Source of the DNA: Parasponia andersonii
Taxonomy: Eukaryota > Streptophyta > Magnoliopsida > Rosales > Cannabaceae
Assembly (NCBI GenBank): GCA_002914805.1
Contig: JXTB01000295.1
Coordinates: 96,550-160,549 of the forward strand
Reading direction: 5' to 3'
DNA length: 64,000 bases
This document shows, one piece after another, positions 43,884 to 58,067 of the stretch. The position numbers and the translations under genes were made by a program. How positions within the stretch are numbered: the stretch's first letter is position 1; each line of letters starts with the position of its first letter. The notes under the pieces were generated by a model. That model was not told the DNA's origin. It worked only from the letters and a program-made list of their open reading frames with translations, and did no database searches.

Positions 43884-45480
43884 GATTCCATAAATTTTTT
43901 TTAGAAAAAAAGAGAAACCCAAAAAAGAAGAAAAAATGAGAGGAAAGAATACAAGTCGCGAACCTGATAGGAATCATGGCTAGCGGCGGCCTGCGAAGGA
44001 GAGAGAATGTGTTGTACTAACGTGGGAATGAGATAGTGCGTAATATGAAATCAAGTTATCAACCTCTTTGGAAAGTTTTTTGGGCTATACTTGGGCTTGC
44101 TCATTTCAGAGCATAGTTAATCCAAGGGGTCTCTTAGCTAAATGGTTGAATTTTGGATCATAATTTAGAAAATGATCGTTTTTTAAACAGTTAAAAAATG
44201 ACCGAATTTTGAAACTTATTTAAAAATGTCCGTTTTTCGTATTTATTATATCAAAATATATTGATTTAATTTTTGAAAATCTATTATTTTTTTAAAAAAT
44301 TGATTTATTTTTTAAAAAATTAATTTACTTGATTTAGTATATCAAATTATATTGATTTATTTTTGAAAATAGATTTATTTCTTAAAAAATTGATTCACTA
44401 TTTCAAAAATTAATTTACTATTTATCAAAATAAAATTATAAAAATGTAATTTATTAAATAGGTGTAAAAAATGACTAGATCATTTATTAAATAGGTACAA
44501 AAATGGTCATTTTTAAAATTAATCTTAAAAAAATGGTCATTTCTTATAACTATTCTAATCTTGAAAAAAAAGTCGGAGGCCTAAATCAGACGCCGATTGA
44601 GGACAGCTATTTCCTTGTTGAATTATGAAGATAGAAAAAGTGATGCAAATAAAGAGCGTTGGTTTATGGTTGCAAACTCGATGGTTTATAACCCGATGGT
44701 AAAGGAAGCTTTGACAAGTTTTGAGCCCCATTTGAAACATTCAGCAGCTTCACCATTACTGAAGGGTACAATTGTCTTCTTTTTCATTTCTCTTTTTTGT
44801 TTGAAAAAATAAAAGAAAATGTCTTCAAACCATTAGAAATCCTAAAAAAGATTTTAGAGAGTAGAAGAAAGAGTGTTGGTTTTCAGCTCAGTCGACTTCA
44901 GTCCAAAGTAGTGTGTCTGGACTGGTTGTAATATTCGTTATTAAACTCACTAAATTAAAATCATAATCACTACAATGACATTGATTTGATTTTTTAAGAG
45001 GCCTATAGGTAAGGTTTGAACTGTAGTAATATCAAAGACATGATGTGAGATTCATGTGAATCCTACTTGATAGAAATCAGTCACGCTTCAGACGTGATTG
45101 ACACTATTAACCTTTCTATCTTGAGATAAATTTATGGAGGATGAAAACACTCAACTGAAAATGAAAAACAAAAGAACAGTCAACTGCGATTTCAATCAAC
45201 AACCATTAACTCTCAAATAATTATATCGGATTACTCACTGAAAGTTGCAAACTCGGTGGATTTCATAGTCTCTTCAGATTCCGAAATGTGTTTCATTCTA
45301 CCAAGCAATACAAACGAACTTTGGAAAACACCATGCTTCAGCAAATATTGAACCCCCAAAAAATTTAATAATTAATCCGGAAAAAACGGACAGATGCAAA
45401 AGAAGAAAGAAAAAAATATATGTAACTTTTTTTTCCTTTTACTTAAATGCAATGCCAAGCATTTTATACACTAAAAACAA
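43884..45480. other. spacer with one exon-like fragment
   Basis: Mostly AT-rich with repeated TGATTTA and AAAAATGG motifs (44200-44540). A stretch at about 44610-44767 (+) reads as an uninterrupted peptide (NYEDRKSDANKERWFMVANS and onward). It is bounded by an AG at 44608 and a GT at 44767, like a lone exon; the protein is not recognised and there is no visible continuation. The rest holds nothing identifiable. Confidence 0.35.
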
Positions 45481-45844
45481 ACAGCACTTGCTTATTCTTT
45501 TGTAATCATCTTCACAATCTCAATGACTTGGTCGTGTAGGTATAATGAGACATCACATTGAAAATCAAAACTAACCCTATACTTCTCACCTGCTCTGCGC
45601 CTCAACAGCATAATTACATGCCCTATGAACACCTTACGGATCCATAGGAGTTTGCGGTTGATTGTACCAAACGTTGATTTGTTTCCTCTCCGGTGTTTCG
45701 GTGTCTTCTTTTGTTCAAAATTTTTCAATTCAATTCCCCCCTTTCTTCGGCGGAGCTTTATGCTGATTAAATAACATCAGTAAATGAATATGAATACTGT
45801 GAACTAAACTTCTCAGGCTATCTTTGGAAACTCAAATAGAAATA

Positions 45845-47655
45845 CTAGTTTGCTTGTCTCTTAAAGAAAGGCTTCTGGCAGATAAGGAGCTTTTCTTCAC
45901 TGTTACTCTCCATCTCTATAACTCTTGCATCCCACTTTAGCCCTGTCGTCAGAGCCCTCGCTGTTTCAATAAGATGAGCTCTGTCACGGATTATCACCCA
46001 ACCCTGCAACAACCATTTGTCAGCATATACATATTCCAGAGGAAGATCAAGAAAAACTTTAGACAGCTACCAAAATCCTAACGCATGAAAAAGGTGGCAT
46101 TTAACTTGTATGCCACCATTTATGAACATAGAAACATTCTGCTCAACAAAAGGCAAAATAAAGCTGTTGTATGCCTGTGTGTGGTAACTCAGAGTTTCCA
46201 GTAATCAGTATGGTGTGAGGTAGCTTGTCTATACAAGACATCAAAGGATTATCAATCAAGTCACTGTCCTTGCTAGTTTTATTTCCTCTCTTTGCATGAA
46301 AATGGAAGTGTAAATTTTATTATTAACGTAAATGGCATTCATTTCAATCTATTTCCACAAAGAGCCATTGGTGTTGAACAAAAGAAGACAAAACTATAGG
46401 AACTAGAAGTAAACACTCTTAAGTGAATAACGTAAAGAACCAAAGAACCATGAAATTAAAATGTCCACAGCAATTAGTGGATGAATGTTTACCACAAGCC
46501 ATTAAATCTAAATTTCAAAAGTAAGAAGTCAAATGCATGAAATGAATTGATGGAATGAAAAGAGGATCATTAGGTTTCCATACCTCTGGACGAAGTAAGC
46601 GGTCAATCTCGGTAAATAGATCAAGCATGGTACACCTGCGCTGCTGAGTAGTTTCAAGGGAAAGAAGTCCTTCTGCATGCACCATATCGTAAGTTCTCGG
46701 ATAGGTTGGAAAGGCTTCACACCTGAAAAGAAAATGACAATGATTTTAAGGACCTATTAGGAAATAGCAAATGTAGTTTACACCAATCAAACATGATAAC
46801 TAGTGAAACTAAATGCAGTCCAAAATGTAGTGTCACTATGAGTACTTCCTAGTATGCGTCACTTTATTCCTGCAATTTCTTAACCAAACAGTTTTCAGAC
46901 GACTTTAAAATTACAAATTATTTTAGTTCCAAAGAAATTTCAGATGGCAAAGGCTTTTACTTGGCTGCAATCCAGTCCATACAATATCGCCACGAAATTA
47001 TGAAACTGACAGGTTATGTCAAAACTTTCCATACTTAGAGCTAGCAAGCTCGTAGAGCTCCAGTAGCTTTACAAGCTTAACTAGTTAAGCCTATACGAGT
47101 TAGGATTGTTAACTTCTAGGACCAAATCGGGCAAGTAGTGTAGAGTGAAGACACTGTGAGAAGAGGGCTGGGGGAAGGTAGCATACCAATCATGTAAAAC
47201 ACCAACATAGCCCCGGTCAAGGATCAAGGGAAGATAGTTAGGTCCACTTGTTGGAACAACATTCATGACCCACACAGACTTTCCAGCTTCCAGTAGTGCA
47301 GAATTAAAACCACCATAATGTGCATTCATGTCTAGCACATTCCTAAGCATGTTAAAAGGTGGTGACGGATCCTCATCACCAGGTCTCTTTGGATGATCAG
47401 AGAATATTAAAGGTGACAGCAGTGACCAATAATTACGGACTGTCATTTTCCAATTTTCGGCATCTTCAGGTATTTCTTCTGGGTGTAAACCTGAAAAATA
47501 AAAAATAAAAAATTATTAATATATAAAACACACTATTATTATCATTAGTTTTTTCTGTCCTCGTTGTTGTTTTCTTTCCCTATAAAAAAACAACACAAAA
47601 ACTTTTAACTGCAATAGATTAAAACAAACTTCTAACTGCAATAGATTAAAACATA

Positions 47656-47703
<48 letters not shown>

Positions 47704-49742
47704 TTTTAGAATCTTTTATCCTTAACATGAAGCAAATGCCGCTTCAAGTGTGCTCCAAGCACTGCATGAATATAGTGTTTACCATATATTGCAAGTTCAT
47801 TCTTGTTAAGGTTAGCCCTAGAAGGCCAGACGCTCCTCTCTTGAATAGGAATCCACCTGCGGCTTTGGGTTCCTCCAATGCAGGCTAGAAGGGGTCGATA
47901 ATATGGAGATTCGACATCATGAACTTTACTGCATAAAGAAGGGCCGGAACCAGGCTTCCTAAAGAAGCAATCAAGTAGATAACTCAAAACTCCCTCTTGT
48001 TTAAAATAGACAAAAAATACCAGTAACTTATATGACCGTGAACTATGCTTGGGACAGCACTAAAATAATGAACCCTGTTTTGCAAAATAAGTTTAAGAAA
48101 AATGCCTTACCGTGCACTATAACACTTCTTTTTACTCGTCTTCTTCCACACAACAGTTTCATCTTGTTGGGACAACATCTCCCAACAAAGATTTTCTGCA
48201 AACTCACGAACGAAGTTCCACCTTTTTTGATTATCTTTGTTACGAAGGAAAGTCTGAGCATTAGTAAGTGGTGATGTCCAGACAAAATATCCACCAGGCT
48301 TTAGAACTCTATCAACTTCAATCAGGAGCATACCATCTGTGTCACATAATACAAAGTTATTGCTTTTTATAATAATGACAAACCAAACTCTATCAACTTA
48401 GTACATGTACATTCTGATGGAAATTACCAGTTTTGTGGGTGCTTTTCCTGGTAGTCCAGGAAGAAAAATCAGTTTGTCGTGATTAATTTCTAGAATCATA
48501 CCTTTTTTATCCCAGTCAATGCCACATCGTGCACAATGCAACATATCAAAAGAGAGAGATGGATATGGCAACTGTTTTGAGGTGAGAGATCCAATCATTG
48601 CAGGAAGACCCCTTTCAAGAGTTAGCTGAACTTGACTGCCTGAAGCCTCATAGTTTGCAATGCACATAGTTATGAGCTGTTTAGAAAAGAGATGAGCTCC
48701 AAAGCTACCATAACCACAACCTATATCAAGGACGGTTCTTACCTGCAAGATTTGGATCAACAAATAAGAATTACAAAAAAGTACATTTCAAATATGTTTA
48801 AATTCAAAAGTACAATCCCCTTACCCCAGCTTCAATGAAGTTCGATTCATTTCTCAGACCTATCATTTCTGCAATTTGATGGGAGTAGTCTTCCACACCA
48901 TCAAACATGGGTGAGGCTGAACGGAAAGAAATCTGCTCGTCATCCAACATCATCATCCTAAAAGCAAATGAAGTGAAGTATTAGAGAACGATCAGGTTAG
49001 CCCAGCCTAAAAAGGGCTGTTAATAAGAGAACGCCTGCTACCTCTTGGTCAAGCTCCCAGAGGAAAGTACCTCCTGTGCAGTAATCTTCACATTTGCCGA
49101 CCATATTATATCTCTTCCAGTAGGCCATCTAAGAGGAATCTTGTAGTTTGCAGGTGGAAGAACTAAACAATTTCGTTTCAACCCATGTATGCAGTGCCGG
49201 TCATACTCCTGGCCATCAGATAAACCTAAAGCAAGAGTCTCCGAGTCATTGAAGCAAGGGACATCATTTTCGAACTCCTGAGGACAGAATTCCATGTCTT
49301 TTAACCTTGAAGAACTAAGAGAGAGCTCTCCAATATCCCACAGGTCTGAAACAAGTTGTTCTTGGAGTCGCCTATAACCAAGGAATATGTGCCCTCTTGA
49401 AGATGCAGAAATGGATATTGTCCACCAAAAAGATCCAGTAAGTGCAACAACTATAATCAATGCTAAACTGAACTTCAGAAGTAGCATAGCTAATTTGTGT
49501 CGGTTTCTTGGAGTGAGGGGATCAGACGCAAAGCCATTTTCACTAGTCCCATATTTGGAAGGAGAATTTTCTGGGAAAAGTAACCGAATAGGAAGCCTCG
49601 TTGAAAAGGGGCTCTGATCAGAAGAACCTCTTCTATCCAAATCTTCCTTTTCTGTTTTATCTTTCATTTGAGAGTCACAAAAGTCATTGCTGCCCCCAAA
49701 GACTCGTATCCCAGATATGCCTCGATTGAAAGGCCTGGACAT
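45845..49742 (-). CDS. QUA2: QUA2/TSD2-type putative pectin methyltransferase (8 coding exons, 692 aa)
   Basis: This is a type II Golgi membrane protein of the plant DUF248 methyltransferase family. Arabidopsis QUASIMODO2 is needed for homogalacturonan synthesis and cell adhesion and is thought to methyl-esterify pectin from S-adenosylmethionine. Coding exons in transcript order: 49742-49042, 48957-48825, 48742-48502, 48336-48111, 47958-47783, 47490-47187, 46722-46584, 46003-45845. Phases close, giving 692 residues (684 in QUA2). The N-terminus MSRPFNRGISGIRV matches QUA2. One transmembrane segment is at about 84-110 (LAMLLLKFSLALIIVVALTG). The SAM-binding motif VLDIGCGYGSFGAHL starts near residue 282. 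Family blocks LPYPSLSFDMLHC, VLKPGGYFVWTSPL, RNVLDMNAHYGG and DRLLRPEGWVIIRD follow. The end LLICQKPFFKRQAN resembles the QUA2 tail. A 5' UTR intron is likely upstream. The frame is intact. Confidence 0.93.
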
Positions 49743-50625
49743 TCTTTAACCCGGATTCCCTAAACATAAAAGACAGCATAATTTCAAAAAAAATAACAAT
49801 AATAATTAAAACCCCAGAAAAGTACTCGATCTCAGAACAAAAATAGGATATAGACTCAAAGAAACGGACTAAAATTCTACCCCAGAATGTTGTTAGCTTA
49901 TCTGAACTTCATAAAGATTTCTCAAACAAATAAATCGTAATAAAACATACGCGCCCATAAACATTTTTCTCCCAAACAAGTAAAAGCGTGAACAAAACGG
50001 CGAAACCCAGAAATATTCTTCACTTCAATTCCAAGAAATATGCAAACTTGGATTGGTTCTTCACTCACGGGAGTTCAAACATAAGATAACGCAAAACCTA
50101 GAACAATTCTCACCCAGATAAAACTAAGGAAACCATTAAACAAAAATGATAGACCTGGAAATAACAAATTTCCAATTTCCAATACTAGATCCATAAACAC
50201 AGCACGTATTGAACGCATTGAGAAAAATAATTACAGTCAATAAAAATGGAAATTAATTAAACTTTAGGTCTTCCTAAAAAGGTGAAAAGACCAGGCTCAT
50301 AAAGGGGAAATTGGTATATCGAGGAAAGAAAGAAAGGGAAAGTAAAGCAGATACGTTTAGAGATGACGAAAACAGTAGGATCACCTTTACTCTCAGTTTC
50401 ATAACCGTTAATCAACAAAGGGCAAGCTCCATTTTGGTACAAATTTCGTTACCTTTCATTTTCTCAAACAAAAATCCAAACAGACCCAAAACTCTAACCC
50501 AATACGATTCAGATTAATCTAGTGAGAAACAACAGAAACAAGTGGCAAACCATCTTGAAATCAAATCAAATCTAATCTGATAAAAGTGCAAGTAACCAAA
50601 GAAGAAGTAAACACTACCTAGAGAA

Positions 50626-50678
<53 letters not shown>

Positions 50679-50900
50679 GATAGCCAAGACCCTTTTGAAT
50701 TAGCGTGAATTCATAGCTGGGTTTGGTCTTGGTTAAGCCAGAAACTCCATTAATAGTATTCTTCTTTAGCTTAGAGCTCGATTTCTTCTCCTTCTCTCTC
50801 CCTTCTTTCTCTGTGTTCCGTGAATGTTTTAGCTGCTAAAACGAGCGACAGCGAGCGAGCGAGTGAGAGATTTTGTACCGATCCAATCACGACAGTGCTC
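49743..50900 (-). promoter_or_regulatory. 5' UTR region and promoter of the QUA2-type gene
   Basis: The sequence upstream of the ATG is consistent with a leader split by an intron, with a pyrimidine-rich acceptor on the minus strand just before 49742. A 42-bp AG/CT microsatellite (50634-50675) reads as CT repeats on the transcribed strand. This is common in plant leaders and core promoters. The transcript start is not fixed. Confidence 0.4.
50634..50675. repeat. (AG)n microsatellite
   Basis: About 21 AG units, read as (CT)n in the QUA2-type transcript direction, within the probable 5' UTR or proximal promoter. Confidence 0.95.
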
Positions 50901-52025
50901 GTGAAATCTTAAAAACTATAATATTATTTTATACATGCTTTCTAATGAAAAATAATAAATAAATAAAACCCAAATCTTTATAATAAAAATAAATACTAAT
51001 AAATGAGGGTATATGATTAAAAACTCCCCAAGCATTAACCAAAGCTATTACTAATCTCACCCATAGAGTTGGATATGAACCCAGCCGTAATTAATAATTA
51101 TTTCTATATAAATACATAGGTATAAAATAGACTTGTAGCAAAGAAAATATGTTAATAATATCATGAGTATCAAAGTTCGATTTTCTCCGGAGGAAGTGTA
51201 ACACTCAATTGTCAAATTCTCATGAAAGAGACTCCCTCCTCCTCCGACTATTTGTTGCTAAAACTTGCTCTCTCCTCGAGAACGTTTCAATATAGAACGG
51301 TGGCCTTTTTGGGATCAGCCCCACTTCAATCTTTTAATTAACATTTTTTTTTTGGGTACTGAAATTTGTTTACGTATTAAAAATGCAAATGGGAAAGCCA
51401 TACTCGCTGACGGTAGTAGATCTGAAATATTAGATTATTATTATTTTTTTAATAAAAGTTTATAAGATTGTTTTATGGATACGCATTTTGACTTGTTGCC
51501 GATTTGCCGGTAAACGAGTCACACTTGACTCTTTGTTTTTTTTGTTTTTTTTTTTTTTTACCAATTATTAGAATTTATATCACATGAATAAGGAAAATGA
51601 ACCTTTGTTCAAAAAAAAAAAGAATAAGGAAAATGAATTTAACCAAAGAAAATAATACGATGATATATTAGGACTTTGCCATGAAATATTACCGACTGAT
51701 CGTCTCATTTAATGTTTGCACATGCATGTACAGCTTGGTAATAATTTAAGAAAACTATCTTTATTGGATGATGAATAATTAATGATATTGGCTAATGAGA
51801 AAAAAAATGAATAAACGATTTTAAGATCTAGGTTCTTGATCAATTTCCGAATTTATTAGGGTTCATAATATTTTTGGCAATTTGTACGGATTTTATTCAA
51901 CTTGCATTAATTGGAGACACCCCACATAATCATAATTATCAAAATATAAACTTCAAAATATAAACTTTAAAGATTTAAAAAAAAAATGAACCAAGGAAAA
52001 GGGTTGAAGTTTTTGGTTGAAGTTT
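50901..52025. other. AT-rich spacer
   Basis: No gene or recognisable repeat was seen beyond poly-T and poly-A runs (for example 51535-51560). Confidence 0.45.
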
Positions 52026-52975
52026 GGTGTTAATAGCACCATTAGTCCCCAACCTATTCTCATTTTGGCATATTAGTCCTAATTTTTTTTTGTGTCGTTT
52101 AAGTACTAAATGTTTATCTTTTTGGCATTATTGGTCCTTTTGGCATATTCTATCCAAGATTCTGTTAAAATTTATTTTAATGAGAGAAATTTTGCAATAT
52201 TGATCTCGATTTTTCAATTGTTTAACAATTTGGTCCATAATTTTTTTATATATTCATATTTCCGATTAATAATATTGTATCTGTCAATTTTTCAAAAAAT
52301 TAAAATTCAAAGATGGATATAAAACAAATAGTCCATGTAAAAATCAAATTCAAAAAGCAAAAAAAAAAAAAATCAAAGTAAAAAAACAAAAAAATATACT
52401 AATAAACCTTAGTATATGTCAAACTATAGCAACTTTATGAACAAAATCAAACTATAGTAAATTTATGAATAAAAAATAATTAACTTACCATTTTTCAAAC
52501 TAAAAAAATTTCACATACACACTTCTATACTAATCAAATTTGACTAAAAATTTACTATATCTATTAAATATTTATGTAATTATGAATGGTTATTCTACAA
52601 AATTATTTAACTATTTGCAGAAAATAAACCTGAAAAGTTTTATAGTTTTCCATTAAATGTTCATTATTTTATGTTATTGCATCTGTCAATCTTTTAGAAA
52701 ATTAATTTTTTAGAATTATAATTTTCTAAAAAATTACCAGATACAATATTGTTAATCGAAAATATAAACAAAAAAAAATATAGACCAAATTGTTAAATAA
52801 TTGAAAAATCGAGATCAATGGTGTAAAATTTCTCTTATTCAAATGAATTTTAACAGAATCTTAGATGAAATATGACAAAATGACCAATAATACTAAAAAG
52901 AAAAATACTTAAATACCGTAAAAAAATTAAAGACTAGTCAAAATGGGTCTTGACGATGACATTAACTGTTTAAAT
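52026..52975. mobile_element. foldback element with about 280-bp arms
   Basis: The left arm (about 52030-52310) and the right arm (about 52680-52970) are inverted copies. Anchors are ATTGATCTCGATTTTTCAAT at 52199 and its reverse complement near 52795-52820, plus AACAATTTGGTC, AATATTGTATCTG and TTCTGTTAAAATT in both. The loop is about 370 bp. It is non-coding. Such long arms suggest a Mutator-like or foldback non-autonomous element; termini and target duplication were not fixed. Confidence 0.6.
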
Positions 52976-55900
52976 TTGTTATGAAGAAAGGCGACGGTGA
53001 TGGAGTTAATTACGCGGTGACCAGTGAATTACTTTTAATTAAAGTTCAAAAAGGCATAATCAAAGACAGACATAATTTCAACTCTTATTACTGCATGCTA
53101 ATCATTTCTATGCCTTAGCTCAGCTGTACAAGTGTACAACGGTAAGCTGGTTACTTTGGTTTCTCTTTTAAATATTCTTGGCTAACATTTTATTAAAGGT
53201 TAATCAAGAATTCTTTTTATTAAAAAAAGGCCAACAATAAAGAAGTTTTTTTTTCTGAAAAACAAATTAGTGCGAACCCCTCTTTGTGGTGAGAAACGAG
53301 AATCAGAAAAAGGACCACTATTAATCTCGTCATCAACAGGATCCACACAACCCACAAAGGAAGAATCAATTAAGAAGTCCGAGGACAACATTGTAATTTA
53401 GTTCATTCCATTTGGTTAGTATACTTAGGGAGTTAAGTTAATACCATTTATATAATTCAACGCCGTCATATTTGGCTGGCAGATGTGTACAAAATATTAC
53501 GATATGGACAGAGAGAGTAAATAAATGCCATAGAAAAGTTACAAAGAAGATCAGCTACGTTTCATTTAGTGTGTAACATAGGAGATTTTTCAATGTGGTG
53601 TCACGTACTCACATGCAAACGATGAGACGCAATTCTGTTTTTTTCTTTTTTAAAAAATTATTATTATTATTATGAACATATAATAATGTTGTAAATTATT
53701 ATTAAAATTAAGGTTGTGTGTTTTTTTTATTATTATTTATTAAAAAAAAGGAAGAAATAATGGGGTGGGTCCCAGGGATACGCGTTTCACTGTCGGTGGA
53801 ATGGAGTGGTGACGTGTGAGAAGGACATGAGTCGGTGAGACTCAGAAGGTGGCGCATTGTTACTATGGATGGCTAAACTAAAAAGCAAGTTGCGTGTGTA
53901 ATGTATTGTGCGGAATGTCGATTGATTGTATTTGTGGCCCAAACGCGGGATTGGAAATGCAACACCGTCACGGGGCTCCATTCGTCCATTTCTTTCTTCC
54001 CACTCATTCTTTGAATTAATTAACACCAATTGCTGCTGATGTGGACGTTCTTTTTTGTCCTAACTCATGGCCACTTAGTTCGGGTCTCATATTTTCACTC
54101 CTAGTCACCTTTTTTTCCCCGTAAGAAGATTATGATTCTTCCTTATTAGCATAGAAAACAAAGAAATATAGTACCAAAATACGTACTCTTGGAGTTAATT
54201 AGTAAGACAAATCTCAACTAATTATGATCAGTAAATTTAGAACTTTACATATTAAAAATCGTTATAAGAATTGCTGTATTTTTTTTCATCTCGGAGTTGG
54301 ATCCATCGGGACTGATGAGGCAACAAGAAAATTGGAAAAAAAAAAAAAGGAAAGAAGAAGAAGCAAAAGGTGGAAACTAAATTCTGTAAATTGTTACACA
54401 ACCTTAACTTCCTAAAAATATAGATGTATGTTTCGTGGTGTTTTATATTTAATAATTTATAATTGATTGAGAAAATAGATTACATGACAGATGAGGACTA
54501 TGTTAATATGATATGTTACGGAATTATATTCTATAGTTTTGTAACATACTAGTCTAAACTTTCTCGTGAATTACCTTTTTACGTTACTGCTACGAGTATA
54601 GATTAACATAAAGTGGGATTTTATGATCAGTTTTGTTCCTTCCTGTATATATAAGCATGAGTTTGGTGTCAGTGGGTAAAAAGGATTATTGCAGGAATAG
54701 TCAATACTCACTACATGAAAAAGTTGAAATAGACTTTAAGATTGTGATTGCAGAGGTGGATATGTACATTGCCTTTTAACTGTGCTGCAAATTTGAGCCA
54801 ATTAGACATTAAAAAAGAAGCAGTAGTTGTCAAAGTTAACTTTCCATGCGTAATATGCCAATAATTTAGAACACGATAAGCATAACTATTGCATACATTT
54901 CCTAAGAAATTTTGGAACCACAAAACAAGTATATAAAGTAGTGGCACCAAACAAATACCAAATTTTGGAAAAAAAAAATATCCTATATAATACATAAATG
55001 TTCATACATACTATTTTTTTTTTTGTTTTCTAGTTAATTACTGTAGAACTTTTATGATCTACCGTCTACAGTCTACTGCATACACATGCAATTTATTTTT
55101 CAATGTTGTTTCACTTGTTTCACGGAAAAACCAATATTACAACATGTATCCGTATAAATATATAAAATTACATTCATATTTTTTAATGAGAAAATATGCA
55201 TGCAATTAAATACCCCGGTGGACGAACCACTACAAATGGGACAAGTACTTTCTCAATATCACAACTGAAACAAGCTCCACTTATCCTACTACCAAATTTT
55301 TGCAGCCACCAAATGTCACCTTTTGTATTGATATTATTATTTCTACCCTACAAGGTGTTGAATACTGATTAAAATCCGTTTTGCTTTGATGACAAGTGCA
55401 TTGAGAAAACTCATAAAGGCTGCCAGGTGCTGCCACTAATTCATTCTTTTGGGCATTTATTATTTATTACCATGATTTCTCTTCCGAATTATCATTTTTT
55501 TTTCTTTTCAATTTAAGGGAAGCAAAATTATTACCAATTTTGTGTCCCATTATTGTTAATACTGATAGGATATATACAATTAAATGGAACATTACATGAA
55601 AAATTGTACTACAGAATACATAAACTGATTACTTGCGCTATAAGCTAAATTTGAAATGCAAGAATGAAACTTGGAACAATGATATAGTGAATGTAGTTAA
55701 GCCCCACTTTAAAAATATATATATATGTAAATATATATATTTATATATAATATTTGACCTCAGTTGGTTTAACATATACTTCTCTAGATTAATTAACAGG
55801 AATATGCTAATTTATAAAATAAAAATAAAAAGAAAAGAAAACAGTATTCACATACAAGTCCAATGTTCTCACGTTGAGTAGTGAGTACATCTTGGTCACA

Positions 55901-58060
55901 TTTATTGCCTGGTTGACTTCATTTGATTTCAATATTTCTTTATTAGTTTTAATTATTTACTAATTCCAATAGGCAAAATCATCAAAGAACAAGAAGATAA
56001 CATTCCATATTAGAAAAAGAAAAAAAAAAAAACGTTGGTCAAAACATTTCATGTGAGGTCGGTATCTTTCCATCTTTTTTTTTTTTGAGTGGAACGGTAT
56101 CTTTCCATCTTAGAAGTGCATCGATCAACAATTTTGACTTTTGACTCTCTACGAGCATTAGGCTAAGTCCCACTCTAATTGCATTATATTCACAACCAGC
56201 AAAATTAAATTCAACAAATTTAAAAAGCTACACCTAATATCCATAATCATCGCCTAAAATAGCAGGTAATGGACAAAACAATTGGCCTAAGGTAGGACCA
56301 TTCATTCACAGTCCAAATTTCACACTCAACCTGTTTTGGGGGCTACAAATATGTAGTCGAAATCCATCTTATCCTTTTTGTTTATTTTTGATTTTTGAAG
56401 TTAAAAAAAAATGATTTTAGGCCTGCGAACCAAAAGTCAATGTCCTCCACGGGGACTTTACAAGTAAGTAAATGACACTTTTGAAGATGTTTCCTTTTTA
56501 TTCATTTTGGGCTTTTAAATAATGATTGAACCATTTTTTTACGTAGATGTGAAGATGGCATGACAAAATATATATCATCGAAAATTTCTTTGTGAAGCAC
56601 CAAAAATTTAATCATTCATTCTCTCTTTCTTTTTTTTCTTTTAAAAAAAATAAAATCTAATTATTTAATTATTGTACATATTAAACTATTAATGTCTAAA
56701 TTCACCGTTTTTAAAATCTCACTTTAAAGAAATATCAGAATAATAGAAAAATAATAACAGAGAATAAAAGCTAATATCACAAAATAAGAATTTAAGTAGA
56801 AAACTCCTAAATGAGGAGAAAAACCATTATCTCTCAAACAAGAATTTCACTGTATAAAAAGATTCTATAATTATATAGATTTTTTTCTTTTCTACTTAAT
56901 AATCTCAATACACCTAAATACTTTCTCATAAGTACTCTCTCATTCACCATTACACCGACATTCTTTGAAATCTCATTTTTCACAAAGAAACTCTATTTTT
57001 TTTGAAAAAGAAATAAAGAGAAAAGAAATGATTTAATTAAAAGAAATAATTTGAAATACTTTCAAATTTTTGGACAAATAAAATAAAAAATAAAATCTTT
57101 ATTTATAGACCTCAAAAAATAAAAATAACGAGAATACTATCTTTTACTATTATTATTACGACTATTATTTTTTACTATTATTATTATAATTATCTTTTTC
57201 ATTATTAATATTATAACAGACTTTTTTACTATTACAATTAGGACTACCCACACATGTCAATATTTTTCTCTCTCTCCGTAAAGCACTAGAACGGCAGCCA
57301 CTGAGCATTCTCAAATGTTCCTGTTACGGTTTTAATCCAGACCTTAGTAATAATCTACTTCTGTATTAATCAGTCAAAGCATTTTCAATGCATTTGAGGT
57401 CAGTACTTGATTATTTTATTTTATTTTTCAGTTTACTTTCTTTGTCGTTGTCAAAATGGAGCGATTGGCATGGATGATCGTGATTCATATTTTTGCTAGC
57501 ATTTTTCAATTTTTTTTCGGTAGATTTTGTTTTTATTCAGAAATGGTGGAACTTAAGTGAGCTATTCCATTATTTCCTAGTCTGGCCACTCTAGAGTCTC
57601 CCCGTGAGCTGATCTGGCAGTACGCCTGACACGACAAATTGGCCTTTGCTCAACCACAATGGTCAGACTCAGACACTTGGGTTTTGTACCACTAATGATC
57701 AGTAACGTCACATACAAGCGGAAAAATAGGGCTCGGGGTTACTGTCGTTAATTCTGTCCTGATTTAAGGTTACTGATATTTAAATGCCTCACTTTTTCTT
57801 CATTTTAACTCAATTTTAATGCTATATTAGATTTACTTTCACTTCTTCCTTGAATTATGAGGTGTATGAGATTATGCTCCTTGAATTTTGTTTTGTCAAC
57901 TTAACTTTGTTTAGTGGTTTTATGACGGTTGATCGGTATATACATACCCATATTAATTTTACCGATCTCTCTTTTTTATTGCTTCGAAGTAAACTTTCAA
58001 TTGTTTTTTTGACAAAGTTTATCAAAATTCACATGCCTTCAAATTAGGGCAAGTGTTGGT
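52976..58060. other. gene-free AT-rich region
   Basis: No convincing coding sequence was found; short frames lack motifs. Items seen: ATT-rich runs (53655-53750), a decayed SINE-like 3' piece at 55698-55712 (GTTAAGCCCCACTTT), TA-rich tracts (55715-55750) and a 17-bp direct repeat CGGTATCTTTCCATCTT (56059 and 56095). There is also a low-complexity ATT/TTA segment (57140-57230). Confidence 0.45.
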
Positions 58061-58067
58061 GTGTTAC

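Noticed and set aside
47676..47888. Plus-strand frame starting in a (TG)n run
   Set aside because: Microsatellite and antisense of a QUA2 exon.
54224..55881. Several frames of 60-95 codons in the gene-free right part
   Set aside because: AT-rich, Lys/Asn/Ile/Phe-biased, no motifs, no splice context; chance frames.
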